This document shows positions 40,564 to 47,960 of a stretch of 64,000 nucleotides of DNA, piece after piece. The first letter of the stretch is position 1. Each line of letters opens with the position of its first letter. Source of the stretch: Stenotrophomonas sp. Iso1 (GTDB lineage: Bacteria; Pseudomonadota; Gammaproteobacteria; Xanthomonadales; Xanthomonadaceae); the NCBI RefSeq assembly GCF_027497995.1, contig NZ_JAODBT010000001.1, positions 1,178,001 to 1,242,000 on the forward strand, read 5' to 3'. The notes beneath the pieces are model-generated. The model saw only the letters and a list, made by a program, of their open reading frames with translations, was not told the DNA's origin and did not search any database. Position numbers and translations under genes: made by a program.

Positions 40564-41095
40564 ATTCCGAAATCTGCCATTGCGCGGCAAGCCGTACCAC
40601 CAACTGGGCGGTGGCATCGGCGGGGGAGTAAAGGTCGGTGTCGATGGTCAGGTCGGCCACTTCGCGGTACAGCGGGTCACGTAGCTCGGCCATGGCGTGA
40701 AGCACCTGCTCGCGGTCCTCGCGCAGCAGCAGCGGCCGGGTCTTGTCGCGGTGCAGGCGTTGCAGCTGTGACTGCACGCTGACCCGCAGGTAGACAACAA
40801 AGCCGCGCTCGCCCAGACGCTGGCGGTTGTCAGCATCCAGTACCGAGCCACCACCAGTGGAGATCAGCTGGCCCCGTTTTGCCAGCAGCCCGGCCAGTAC
40901 CCGCTTTTCATGGGCCCGGAAACCGGGCTCGCCGACGTTCTCGAAAATGGTGGGAATGCTGGAGCCGACGTCATCGACGATGGCCTGATCGGCATCAACG
41001 AAAGCCAGACTGAAGCGTTCGGCCAGGCGGCGGCCGATGCAGGTTTTGCCGGCCCCCATGGGGCCTACCAGGATGAGATTGGGGGCGGGATTCAT
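40552..41095 (-). CDS. aroK: AroK, shikimate kinase (stop codon lost by a +1 change; reads into aroB)
   Basis: Phosphorylates shikimate at O3. The P-loop is [21 protein letters not shown], shikimate contacts are in [14 protein letters not shown] and [22 protein letters not shown] is the third site, and the lid is [17 protein letters not shown]. The family protein in this group is 180 aa and ends just before AroB with an ATGA overlap. Here the coding strand has five C residues (40559-40563) shortly before that overlap. Removing one C restores the end ESPA-stop at 180 aa with TGA at 40554-40552. As written, the frame continues [10 protein letters not shown] into aroB. Confidence 0.85.
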
Positions 41096-41157
41096 CGTCG
41101 GATGATGCTAGCACTCGTGTCAGTGCCTTAACACGGTAGCAGCCAAGCTTGGATGCT

Positions 41158-41174
41158 CCACGAATGGTTCGTGG
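41158..41174. promoter_or_regulatory. Palindrome in the dodecin leader
   Basis: CCACGAA-TGG-TTCGTGG is perfect over 7 bp. With one mismatch it extends to 11 bp (41154-41178). It lies 20 bp upstream of the dodecin start, between the divergent aroK and dodecin genes. It could be an operator or an mRNA hairpin sitting just before the ribosome-binding site. Confidence 0.5.
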
Positions 41175-41193
41175 TGCAACCAAGGAGTCGGAC

Positions 41194-41397
41194 ATGTCAG
41201 TGGCTAAAATCATTGAAGTCAGCGCGTCGTCAAAGACCAGCATTGAAGATGCGGTGCGTTCCGGGATCAAAAAGGTGGGCGAAACCGTCAAGGGCATCCA
41301 GGGCGCGTGGGTCAATGAAACCAAGGCAGTCACCGACAGTGAGGGCAATGTTGTCGAGTGGCGAGTCAACCTGCGGATAACGTTCCTGGTGCAGTAA
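41194..41397 (+). CDS. Dodecin family flavin-binding protein
   Basis: A 67-aa protein (MSVAKIIEVSASSKTSIEDAVRSGIKKVGETVKGIQGAWVNETKAVTDSEGNVVEWRVNLRITFLVQ) with the beta-alpha-beta-beta fold that assembles into a hollow dodecamer storing FMN/riboflavin. The Trp in GAWVNE is the flavin-stacking position. AAGGAG lies 6 bp before the ATG at 41194; the in-frame upstream extension is rejected. Single gene. Confidence 0.93.
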   Translation: MSVAKIIEVSASSKTSIEDAVRSGIKKVGETVKGIQGAWVNETKAVTDSEGNVVEWRVNLRITFLVQ

Positions 41398-41408
41398 CAG
41401 CACAGGCG

Positions 41409-41551
41409 CGCTGTAGGAGGGGCGTAAGCCGCGATGCTGCCGAAGGCAGGATGCAAGCCTGTATTTCGCAGAGGTGCGGCGGGACCGTGTCCTTCTGTGG
41501 CTTCGGGCGCGTGGATGACTTCGCCGCTTGTGCCGCTCCTACAGCGGTTTC
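41409..41551. repeat. GTAG-headed REP-like doublet (inverted pair)
   Basis: GCTGTAGGAGGGGC near 41410 and its inverted partner CCGCTCCTACAGC near 41536-41548 bracket about 110 bp that contains further complementary pieces (GTAAGCCGCGATGC; GACTTCGCCGCTTG). The GTAG head on each side is the hallmark of REP/SMAG-type elements. It lies between dodecin (+) and the glycerate-kinase-like gene (-), ending at the latter's stop codon. Confidence 0.75.
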
Positions 41552-42377
41552 ATGCTTTGTCCAGCGGCCGCCGTTGCGCGTCCAGTGCGATGGTGCGGTC
41601 GGCGATGTCCGGCAGCGTGCGTAGCGCCTGCCGGCTGATGCGTTCGTAGAACTGCACGAAGCGCTCCACCTGTGGCCGGCTCATGCTGGTGCGCGCGGGC
41701 GACGCCTGCTGCAGTGCTTGCTCCTGCTGCCAACGCCAATGCGGTACCACCGCGAAGCCGGGCGGTTGCAGGAACCAGAGTCGGTCGAAGCGCTGCCACA
41801 GCGCCGGATAGTCATCGGCCAACGCCTGATTGCACCATCGCCGCCACGTACCTTCGGCATCGGCTTCGCGTTCCAGCGCGTTCAACGGCACCTGTAATGC
41901 GGCGTCGGATTCGGCGGGCGTGCCCAGGAACCAGCCTTCAAATACCAGCAGGTCCAGAGGGCGGTCGATCTGGCTCCATTGCAGCTCCGGCACGCGTTCG
42001 TCGGCGAGCTTGTCGAAGCGGGGAAGTGCGAAGGATTCCCCGGCCTTGGCGGCATCCAGCGTGGACAGCGCCAACGGCATGTCGTGCGTGCCCGGCGGGC
42101 CGCGCGTGGCCAGCAACGGATGGATGCGATCAGCAAGACGCTGGCGCTGTGCGCGGGTGAGGTAGGTGTCGTCGATGGACAATGCGGCGGCACAAAGGCC
42201 GCGCGAACGTGCCAACTCAACCACTTGCGCGGCCAATGTGGATTTGCCGCTGCCCTGCACGCCACTGATCGCCAATACCGGTGTGGGCGCGCTGCTTGCC
42301 AGCGCATCATCCAGCGCCTGGGTTACCAGTGCCTGCGAAAAACGGCGGGGGGAAAAACTGTGCGGAACGGGGGACAT
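41550..42377 (-). CDS. P-loop kinase, D-glycerate 3-kinase (GLYK)-like
   Basis: A 275-aa protein with Walker [19 protein letters not shown], a Walker-B/sensor-like [13 protein letters not shown] and the GLYK-type segments [25 protein letters not shown] and [11 protein letters not shown], with W-R-Q contacts in [11 protein letters not shown]. These match plant-type glycerate 3-kinases and the related YggC/uridine-kinase-like proteins, so the substrate glycerate is likely but not certain. The start at 42377 leaves room for the divergent pdxH promoter; an ATG at 42401 is possible. Confidence 0.82.
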   Translation of the reverse strand: MSPVPHSFSPRRFSQALVTQALDDALASSAPTPVLAISGVQGSGKSTLAAQVVELARSRGLCAAALSIDDTYLTRAQRQRLADRIHPLLATRGPPGTHDMPLALSTLDAAKAGESFALPRFDKLADERVPELQWSQIDRPLDLLVFEGWFLGTPAESDAALQVPLNALEREADAEGTWRRWCNQALADDYPALWQRFDRLWFLQPPGFAVVPHWRWQQEQALQQASPARTSMSRPQVERFVQFYERISRQALRTLPDIADRTIALDAQRRPLDKA

Positions 42378-42419
42378 GGCGCCACAATAGCCCAATCCCA
42401 TGCCGTCCGAACTGGAACC

Positions 42420-43019
42420 ATGACCGATCTTTACGCAGAAGCGCTTTCGACTTTCGCCTCATTGTTTGAAGAGGCAAAGGCCGGTAGCGAAATCGACGCT
42501 ACCGCAATGACGGTGGCTACCGTTGACCTCGATGGGCGGCCTTCGGCACGTACGGTGTTGCTCAAGGCGTTCGACGAGCGCGGTTTCGTGTTTTACACGC
42601 ACCTGGACAGCCGTAAGGGCCGTGAGCTGCATGCGAACCGTCAGGTCGCGCTGTTGTTCCTGTGGCGCAGCCTGCGCGAAGCCGGCATCCAGGTGCGGGT
42701 GGAAGGTGAGGCGCAACTGGTCTCTGCAGCGGAAGCCGATGCGTACTTCGCCTCGCGTCCGCGCATGAGCCAGGTAGGCGCGTGGGCATCTGCGCAGTCG
42801 CAGCCGCTGGCATCGCGTGAAGAGTTTGCGCAGCGCCTGGCCAGTTTTGAAGCACGCTTTGAAGGCCGTGATGTGCCGCGTCCAGAAGGCTGGAGTGGCG
42901 TGCGTGTGGTGCCCCGACGCATCGAGTTCTGGTACGGCGCCAATTTCCGCCTGCACGAACGCTGGAGCTACGAGGCTGATGCCGCAGGCAGCTGGAGCAA
43001 GCAGCTGTTGTATCCATGA
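42420..43019 (+). CDS. pdxH: PdxH, pyridoxamine/pyridoxine 5'-phosphate oxidase
   Basis: An FMN enzyme making PLP from PNP or PMP. The 199-aa protein shows [54 protein letters not shown] (FMN and substrate site). The C-terminal signature is [32 protein letters not shown], with the PLP-binding R-x-H-x-R-like pattern RLHER. The length is normal. It is 42 bp from the divergent glycerate-kinase-like start. Confidence 0.94.
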   Translation: MTDLYAEALSTFASLFEEAKAGSEIDATAMTVATVDLDGRPSARTVLLKAFDERGFVFYTHLDSRKGRELHANRQVALLFLWRSLREAGIQVRVEGEAQLVSAAEADAYFASRPRMSQVGAWASAQSQPLASREEFAQRLASFEARFEGRDVPRPEGWSGVRVVPRRIEFWYGANFRLHERWSYEADAAGSWSKQLLYP

Positions 43020-43062
43020 GTCGCCACGGTTTCTTCTTGCCGTTGGCCCGTGAGGTGCAGTG

Positions 43063-43407
43063 ATGAAGCTGCACCCGGTCTATCGCATTACCGTGTTCGT
43101 GCCGCCGTTGCATCTGGAGGTACTCAAGCACGGCATTCTTGCGGTCGATGACCTGGCCGCCGGTGGTTACAGCCACGGCATGTGGGAGTCAGCGCCGGGG
43201 TATGAGCAGTTTCAGGTGCAGGCCGGCACGGCAAGTGTGGGCGGAACTGCAGGGGAATTGGTGTGTGAGCCCAGTGTTCGCCTGGAGTTCTGTATTCCGC
43301 GCGACCCTGTGCGGTTGCAGCGTCTGCTGGAGCAGGGCATCGCTGCCCATCACCCCTGGAATACGCCAGCGGTGTTCGTTGATAGCACGGAGTTTGCCGC
43401 ACCATGA
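43063..43407 (+). CDS. YqfO/NIF3-like (CutA-fold) small protein
   Basis: A 114-aa protein (MKLHPVYRITVFVPPLHLEVLKHGILAVDDLAAGGYSHGMWESAPGYEQFQV) resembling the inserted C-terminal domain of NIF3/YqfO proteins, found alone in many proteobacteria. It has no known activity. The ATG at 43063 has GAGGT 6 bp upstream; the adjoining GTG gives one more residue. It overlaps the BtuF-like gene by 4 bp. Confidence 0.78.
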   Translation: MKLHPVYRITVFVPPLHLEVLKHGILAVDDLAAGGYSHGMWESAPGYEQFQVQAGTASVGGTAGELVCEPSVRLEFCIPRDPVRLQRLLEQGIAAHHPWNTPAVFVDSTEFAAP

Positions 43408-44201
43408 TTGGCCCGCGTCGCATTGTCTGCTTGACCGAAGAACCTACCGAAACGTTGTACGCGCTGGGCGAGCAGGATCGCATCGTCGGCATCAGCGGTT
43501 TCACTGTGCGGCCGCCGCAGGCGCGACGTGACAAACCCAAGGTCAGCGCGTTCACCAGCGCCAAGGTGGGCGAGATTTTGAAATTGAAGCCGGATATTGC
43601 AATTGGCTTCTCCGATATCCAGGCCGACATCGCGGCGGAGTTGATCCGCAACGGTGTGGAAGTGTGGATCGCCAACCATCGCAGCGTGGCCGGCATTCTT
43701 GATTACATCCGCCGTTTGGGGGGCCTGGTAGGCGTGGCCGAACGTGCCAACGCCTATGCCGACGAGTTGCAGCGGGGATTGGATGCCATCGCTGCGCAGG
43801 CGGCGTTGTTGCCGCAACGGCCGCGTGTCTATGTGGAAGAGTGGGACGACCCGATCATCACCGGTATCCAGTGGGGTGCCGAGTTGGTGACGATTGCCGG
43901 CGGCGATGATGTGTTCCCCGAGCTGTCATGCGAGCCCTTGGCCAAGGCGCGCATCCTTGCCAATGGCGATCCGGTGATCGCGCGCAATCCGGACATCATC
44001 ATTGGCTCGTGGTGCGGCAAGAAGTTCCGTCCCGAGCGTGTTGCTGCGCGTCCCGGTTGGGGAGCCATCAACGCGGTGCGTGATGGCGAACTGCATGAGA
44101 TCAAGTCACCGCTGATCCTGCAGCCCGGTCCGGCGGCGCTGACCGATGGCGTGCAGGCGATTGCGGCGATCATCCAGGCCTGGAGCCGAAAGCAGCGGTA
44201 G
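43404..44201 (+). CDS. Cobalamin-binding (BtuF-like) protein without signal peptide
   Basis: A 265-aa protein with the class III periplasmic-binding fold (RRIVCLTEEPTETLYALGEQDRIVGISGFTVRP, then KVSAFTSAKVGEILKLKPDIAIGFSDIQADIAAELIRNGVEVWIANHRSVAGILDYIRRLGGLVG). Relatives are annotated as cobalamin-binding. No signal peptide or lipobox is visible and no BtuCD genes are adjacent, so it may act in the cytoplasm or have another ligand. It overlaps the YqfO-like gene by ATGA, and the pair is probably one transcript. Confidence 0.8.
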   Translation: MIGPRRIVCLTEEPTETLYALGEQDRIVGISGFTVRPPQARRDKPKVSAFTSAKVGEILKLKPDIAIGFSDIQADIAAELIRNGVEVWIANHRSVAGILDYIRRLGGLVGVAERANAYADELQRGLDAIAAQAALLPQRPRVYVEEWDDPIITGIQWGAELVTIAGGDDVFPELSCEPLAKARILANGDPVIARNPDIIIGSWCGKKFRPERVAARPGWGAINAVRDGELHEIKSPLILQPGPAALTDGVQAIAAIIQAWSRKQR

Positions 44202-44212
44202 AGCGCCGGCTC

Positions 44213-45442
44213 CTAGAGGGGCTTGCCGGGCACCACGCCGGTGTACCGCGCGCGGGGACGGATCAGCGTGCCCAGTGCTTGCTGCTCCAGTGCATGCGCC
44301 AGCCAGCCGGCGAGGCGGGCAGTGGCGAACATCACCAGTGCATGTGCGGCCGGCAGGTCGTACACGTAGCAGATGGCTGCGAGCAAGCCATCGATATTCG
44401 GATGCTGGCCGCTGTTCTCGACGGTTGCCGCAATCACCGTTTCGACGTGTTGCATACGCTCGCTATCGCCGCGTAGTTCTCGCAGCAGACGCAGCACTTC
44501 GGCACCGCGTGGATCGCCATCGGGATAGAGCAGGTGATTGAAGCCTGGCAGTTCGTCGCCGCGCCGCCAGCGTTCGGTAATGAACGCGGCTGTCGCACCG
44601 CTGGCCTGCGCATCCAGCAGCAATGCGTGTGCACGCGCGGTCGCGCCGCCGTGGCGCGGGCCAGACAACGCGGCCAGACCGGCGCTTACCGTAGCGTGCA
44701 GATGCGCGCCCGTGGAGGCGACCACACGCGCTGCAAATGCTGAGACGTTCAATTCATGATCGGCACACAGCACCAGCGCCGAGCGCACCACTTCCGAGAA
44801 ACCGGCATCGCCGGGGCGCCAGGCATCAGCAAGCAGGCAATGCACCGGGCGAGCGTCTGGCTGGATGCCGACCAACAGGGCGGCGTTCTGCCGCAGCAAG
44901 GTGGCTGCGACTTCGCGGCGGACCGGTGCGGCGGCATTGAGCGATTGGCGTTGTTCCAGCGCCAGCAGCGGAATGCAGGCCATGGTGCGTTCCACCGGCG
45001 GCAGTGACATATCCAGCGCCAGCGTTGCAATGCGTTGGGGCCAGTGCGGCGGCGCCGACGCTGCGAACGGATTCTGTTCCTCGCACTCCCACAACAGGCG
45101 CGCGATGTCCTCCAGCGTGGCGCCTGCCTGCGCCGCCGCGACTGCCGAACGGCCCCGGTAGTAGGGCGCGTCGGGGCGGATCAGCGAGATGCGCGTTTCC
45201 AGCACCGGCAAACCGCGATCGAGACTTTGTGCCGCGCCACGGGCGGCGCCGCGACCGGCCTGCTTGCGCTGCGCCAGTCGCTCGACCTCGGCACGCAAGT
45301 ACACCCGGCTGCGCGAATCGGCGCCGGGCCGAGAGCTCAGCTGCCCCCGGCTGACATAGGCGTACAGCGTGGCGGTGCTGATACCGAGCAGGGCACAGGC
45401 TTCGCTGGCGGGGATCAGCTCTGGATCGGGGTGATCGGACAT
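44213..45442 (-). CDS. Citrate-synthase-like protein with N-terminal helix-turn-helix domain (candidate prp regulator)
   Basis: A 409-aa protein. Residues 10-60 form an excisionase/MerR-like winged HTH (IPASEACALLGISTATLYAYVSRGQLSSRPGADSRSRVYLRAEVERL). Residues about 80-405 are a complete citrate-synthase domain with His229 (CADHELNVSAF), His264 (SGPRHGGA), His303 (GFNHLLYPDGDPRG) and Asp351 (HPNIDGLLAAI), matching the catalytic His/His/Asp set. It is divergent from prpB with TTGAT/ATCAA repeats between. Inference: it binds oxaloacetate, propionyl-CoA or methylcitrate and controls the prp operon, possibly keeping some catalysis. The ATG at 45442 is preferred over a TTG ten codons upstream. 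Confidence 0.88.
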   Translation of the reverse strand: MSDHPDPELIPASEACALLGISTATLYAYVSRGQLSSRPGADSRSRVYLRAEVERLAQRKQAGRGAARGAAQSLDRGLPVLETRISLIRPDAPYYRGRSAVAAAQAGATLEDIARLLWECEEQNPFAASAPPHWPQRIATLALDMSLPPVERTMACIPLLALEQRQSLNAAAPVRREVAATLLRQNAALLVGIQPDARPVHCLLADAWRPGDAGFSEVVRSALVLCADHELNVSAFAARVVASTGAHLHATVSAGLAALSGPRHGGATARAHALLLDAQASGATAAFITERWRRGDELPGFNHLLYPDGDPRGAEVLRLLRELRGDSERMQHVETVIAATVENSGQHPNIDGLLAAICYVYDLPAAHALVMFATARLAGWLAHALEQQALGTLIRPRARYTGVVPGKPL

Positions 45443-45455
45443 GGCGCTCAATAGG

Positions 45456-45482
45456 TTGATTGGTTGAATCAAGATTGATCAA
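45456..45482. promoter_or_regulatory. Putative operator between the HTH/citrate-synthase gene and prpB
   Basis: TTGATTGGTTGAATCAA (45456-45472; 6-bp arms around 5 nt) is followed two bases later by the palindrome TTGATCAA (45475-45482). Clustered TTGAT half-sites 14-40 bp upstream of the regulator's start suggest autoregulation plus control of prpB. Confidence 0.62.
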
Positions 45483-45554
45483 TGCGTGCGATGGTGCCAG
45501 ATTGTCGGCCATCGCGGAATGGCACCACCGCCGCCGCCAAGACAGGAGCCCCCT

Positions 45555-46439
45555 ATGAGTCTCTCTTCCGCAGGTGCCGCATTCCGCGCCGCGCTGGCTG
45601 CCGAGTCGCCGCTGCAGGTGATCGGTGCGATCAATGCCAACCACGCCCTGCTGGCCAAGCGCGCCGGTTACCGTGCCATTTACCTGTCCGGCGGTGGCGT
45701 CGCGGCAGGTTCGCTGGGCTTGCCGGACCTGGGCATCAACACGTTGGAAGATGTATTGATCGACGTGCGCCGCATTTCGGACGTCTGCGATCTGCCGTTG
45801 ATGGTGGACATCGACACCGGCTTCGGCCCCAGCGCATTCAACATTGCCCGCACCGTGAAGTCGCTGATCAAGGCGGGTGCCGGTGCCTGCCATATCGAAG
45901 ACCAGGTCGGTGCCAAGCGTTGCGGCCACCGCCCGGGCAAGGAAATCGTGACTCAAGGCGAGATGGTTGACCGCGTGAAAGCCGCCGCCGATGCCAAGAC
46001 CGATCCGGATTTTTTCCTGATCGCACGCACCGACGCCATCCAGATGGAAGGCGTGGATGCTGCCATCGAGCGCGCCATCGCCTGTGTAGAAGCTGGCGCG
46101 GACGGCATCTTCGCCGAGGCGGCTTACGACCTTGAAACCTACAAGCGCTTCGCCGATGCGGTGAAGGTGCCGTTGCTGGCCAATATCACGGAGTTCGGCG
46201 CGACGCCGCTGTTCAGCCGCGATGAACTGGCCTCGGCCGGCGTGGCGATGCAGCTGTTCCCGTTGTCGGCATTCCGAGCGGCCAACAAGGCGGCTGAAAA
46301 CGTATACGAAGCCATTCGCCGTGACGGCCACCAGCGTAATGTGGTGGACACCATGCAGACCCGCGAGGAGCTGTATGACCGGATCGGTTACCACGCGTTC
46401 GAGCGCAGCCTGGACAAGACGTTTGCTGCAAAGAAGTGA
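45555..46439 (+). CDS. prpB: PrpB, 2-methylisocitrate lyase
   Basis: Cleaves 2-methylisocitrate to pyruvate and succinate in the 2-methylcitrate cycle. The 294-aa protein has the ICL/PEPM barrel: [38 protein letters not shown] (Mg2+ Asp), [20 protein letters not shown] (catalytic Cys in KRCGH), [19 protein letters not shown] and [12 protein letters not shown]. The ATG at 45555 has AGGAG 7 bp upstream; the longer open frame is rejected. First gene of the operon, with an inverted repeat (GGTGCCA at 45493, TGGCACC at 45520) in its leader. Confidence 0.96.
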   Translation: MSLSSAGAAFRAALAAESPLQVIGAINANHALLAKRAGYRAIYLSGGGVAAGSLGLPDLGINTLEDVLIDVRRISDVCDLPLMVDIDTGFGPSAFNIARTVKSLIKAGAGACHIEDQVGAKRCGHRPGKEIVTQGEMVDRVKAAADAKTDPDFFLIARTDAIQMEGVDAAIERAIACVEAGADGIFAEAAYDLETYKRFADAVKVPLLANITEFGATPLFSRDELASAGVAMQLFPLSAFRAANKAAENVYEAIRRDGHQRNVVDTMQTREELYDRIGYHAFERSLDKTFAAKK

Positions 46440-46455
46440 CCGGTCTGCGAGCGCC

Positions 46456-46498
46456 GGCCCTCACCCCCAACCCCTCTCCCGCAGGCGGGAAAGGGGAG
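46456..46498. repeat. Palindromic repeat (CCCCTCTCCCG family) between prpB and prpC
   Basis: CCCTCACCCCCAACCCCTCT leads into a CTCTCCCG-CAG-GCGGGAAAG hairpin. It is a single copy that fills nearly the whole prpB-prpC spacer and could act as an mRNA stability hairpin inside the operon. Confidence 0.8.
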
Positions 46499-46528
46499 TC
46501 AAATCCCGTACTGATCGAGGTTCACACC

Positions 46529-47686
46529 ATGTCTGAATCCACCGCCGCACCGGCGTTCAAACCGAAGAAGTCCGTCGCCCTGTCCGGCACTGCCGCAGGT
46601 AATACCGCGCTATGCACTGTCGGCCGTAGCGGCAATGATCTGCACTACCGCGGTTACGACATCCTGGATCTGGCCAACACCAGCGAGTTCGAAGAAATCG
46701 CTCACCTGCTGGTACACGGCAAGCTGCCCAACAAGGCGGAGCTGCGGGCGTACAAGGCCAAGCTGAAATCGCTGCGTGGCATTCCGGCCGCAGTGAAGGC
46801 TGCGTTGGAAGAACTGCCGCCGTCGGCGCACCCGATGGACGTGATGCGTACCGGTGTGTCGGTGATGGGGTGCGTGTCGCCAGAGAAGGACGATCACAAC
46901 CATCCGGGCGCGCGCGATATCGCCGACAAGCTGATGGCCTGCCTCGGTTCGATGCTGCTGTATTGGTATCACTGGAGCCACAACGGCAAGGTCATCGACG
47001 TGGAAACCGACGACGACTCCATCGGTGGCCACTTCCTGCACCTGCTGCACGGCGAGCAGCCGCGTGAGTCGTGGGTCAAGGCGATGCACACCAGCCTGAT
47101 TCTGTACGCCGAGCATGAGTTCAACGCGTCGACCTTTGCCTGCCGCGTGATCGCCGGTACCGGTAGCGATATGTACAGCGCCATCACCGGCGGCATCGGT
47201 GCGTTGCGTGGCCCGAAGCATGGCGGCGCCAACGAAGTCGCCTTCGAAGTACAGAAGCGTTACGAAACGTCGGATGAAGCCGAGGCCGATATCAAGGCAC
47301 GCGTGGAGCGAAAGGAAGTGGTGATCGGCTTTGGTCACCCGGTCTACACCGTGTCCGACCCACGCAACAAGGTGATCAAGGACGTCTCGCGCGAGCTGTC
47401 GGCCGAGCAGGAAAACATGAAGATGTACGACATCGCCGAGCGTCTTGAATCGGTGATGTGGGACATCAAGAAAATGTTCCCGAACCTGGATTGGTTCAGC
47501 GCCGTCAGCTATCACATGATGGGTGTGCCGACCGCCATGTTCACTCCGTTGTTCGTGATTGCCCGTACCGCCGGCTGGAGCGCGCACATCATCGAGCAGC
47601 GCATCGACGGCAAGATCATTCGCCCGAGCGCGAACTACACCGGCCCGGAAGATCAGACGTTTGTGCCGTTGGACAAGCGCGCTTAA
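46529..47686 (+). CDS. prpC: PrpC, 2-methylcitrate synthase
   Basis: Condenses propionyl-CoA with oxaloacetate to 2-methylcitrate. The 385-aa short-form citrate synthase has [31 protein letters not shown] (family start), [49 protein letters not shown] (His in PKHGGAN), [18 protein letters not shown] (His) and [15 protein letters not shown] (Asp). The ATG at 46529 has GAGG 8 bp upstream; the upstream frame translates the repeat and is rejected. The spacer to prpB is 89 bp. Confidence 0.95.
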   Translation: MSESTAAPAFKPKKSVALSGTAAGNTALCTVGRSGNDLHYRGYDILDLANTSEFEEIAHLLVHGKLPNKAELRAYKAKLKSLRGIPAAVKAALEELPPSAHPMDVMRTGVSVMGCVSPEKDDHNHPGARDIADKLMACLGSMLLYWYHWSHNGKVIDVETDDDSIGGHFLHLLHGEQPRESWVKAMHTSLILYAEHEFNASTFACRVIAGTGSDMYSAITGGIGALRGPKHGGANEVAFEVQKRYETSDEAEADIKARVERKEVVIGFGHPVYTVSDPRNKVIKDVSRELSAEQENMKMYDIAERLESVMWDIKKMFPNLDWFSAVSYHMMGVPTAMFTPLFVIARTAGWSAHIIEQRIDGKIIRPSANYTGPEDQTFVPLDKRA

Positions 47687-47721
47687 GGCGCTAAAGCCAT
47701 CTCCACCGTAAGTGAGATAAA

Positions 47722-47761
47722 GCCCCTCTCCCGCGTGCGGGAGAGGGGATGGGGTGAGGGG
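47722..47761. repeat. Palindromic repeat (CCCCTCTCCCG family), prpC-acnD spacer, copy 1
   Basis: CCCCTCTCCCG-CGTG-CGGGAGAGGGG hairpin followed by ATGGGGTGAGGGGA, the same family as 20437-20549 and close to its right-hand unit. Confidence 0.85.
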
Positions 47762-47790
47762 ACGCTTCTGGCGCATGAAGCCGGAGTCAA

Positions 47791-47844
47791 AAAGCTCCCC
47801 CTATTCGCCCTTCGGGCACCTTCCCCCGCCGGCGGGAGAAGGGA
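47791..47844. repeat. Degenerate palindromic repeat, prpC-acnD spacer, copy 2
   Basis: CTTCCCCCGCC-GGCGGGAGAAGG hairpin with an adjoining GCCCTTCGGGC mini-hairpin. It is related to the same family but diverged. Together with copy 1 it fills most of the 274-bp prpC-acnD gap. Confidence 0.65.
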
Positions 47845-47960
47845 CTTCCCAGATTTCATGCAGCGCTGCAGCGGGCTTCGTACCCAGCATTCAGCGTTGC
47901 AATCGCAGGCTCTCCGAAGAGACCGCCTGCCCAGCAAGCCCAGACCCTTACAGGCCAGCC

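Noticed and set aside
46436..46528. N-terminal extension of prpC beginning [18 protein letters not shown]
   Set aside because: It is a translation of the palindromic repeat; the family start [10 protein letters not shown] at 46529 has its own ribosome-binding site.
47754..47960. N-terminal extension of acnD
   Set aside because: It covers two repeat elements; AcnD proteins begin at MNTDYRKHLPG.
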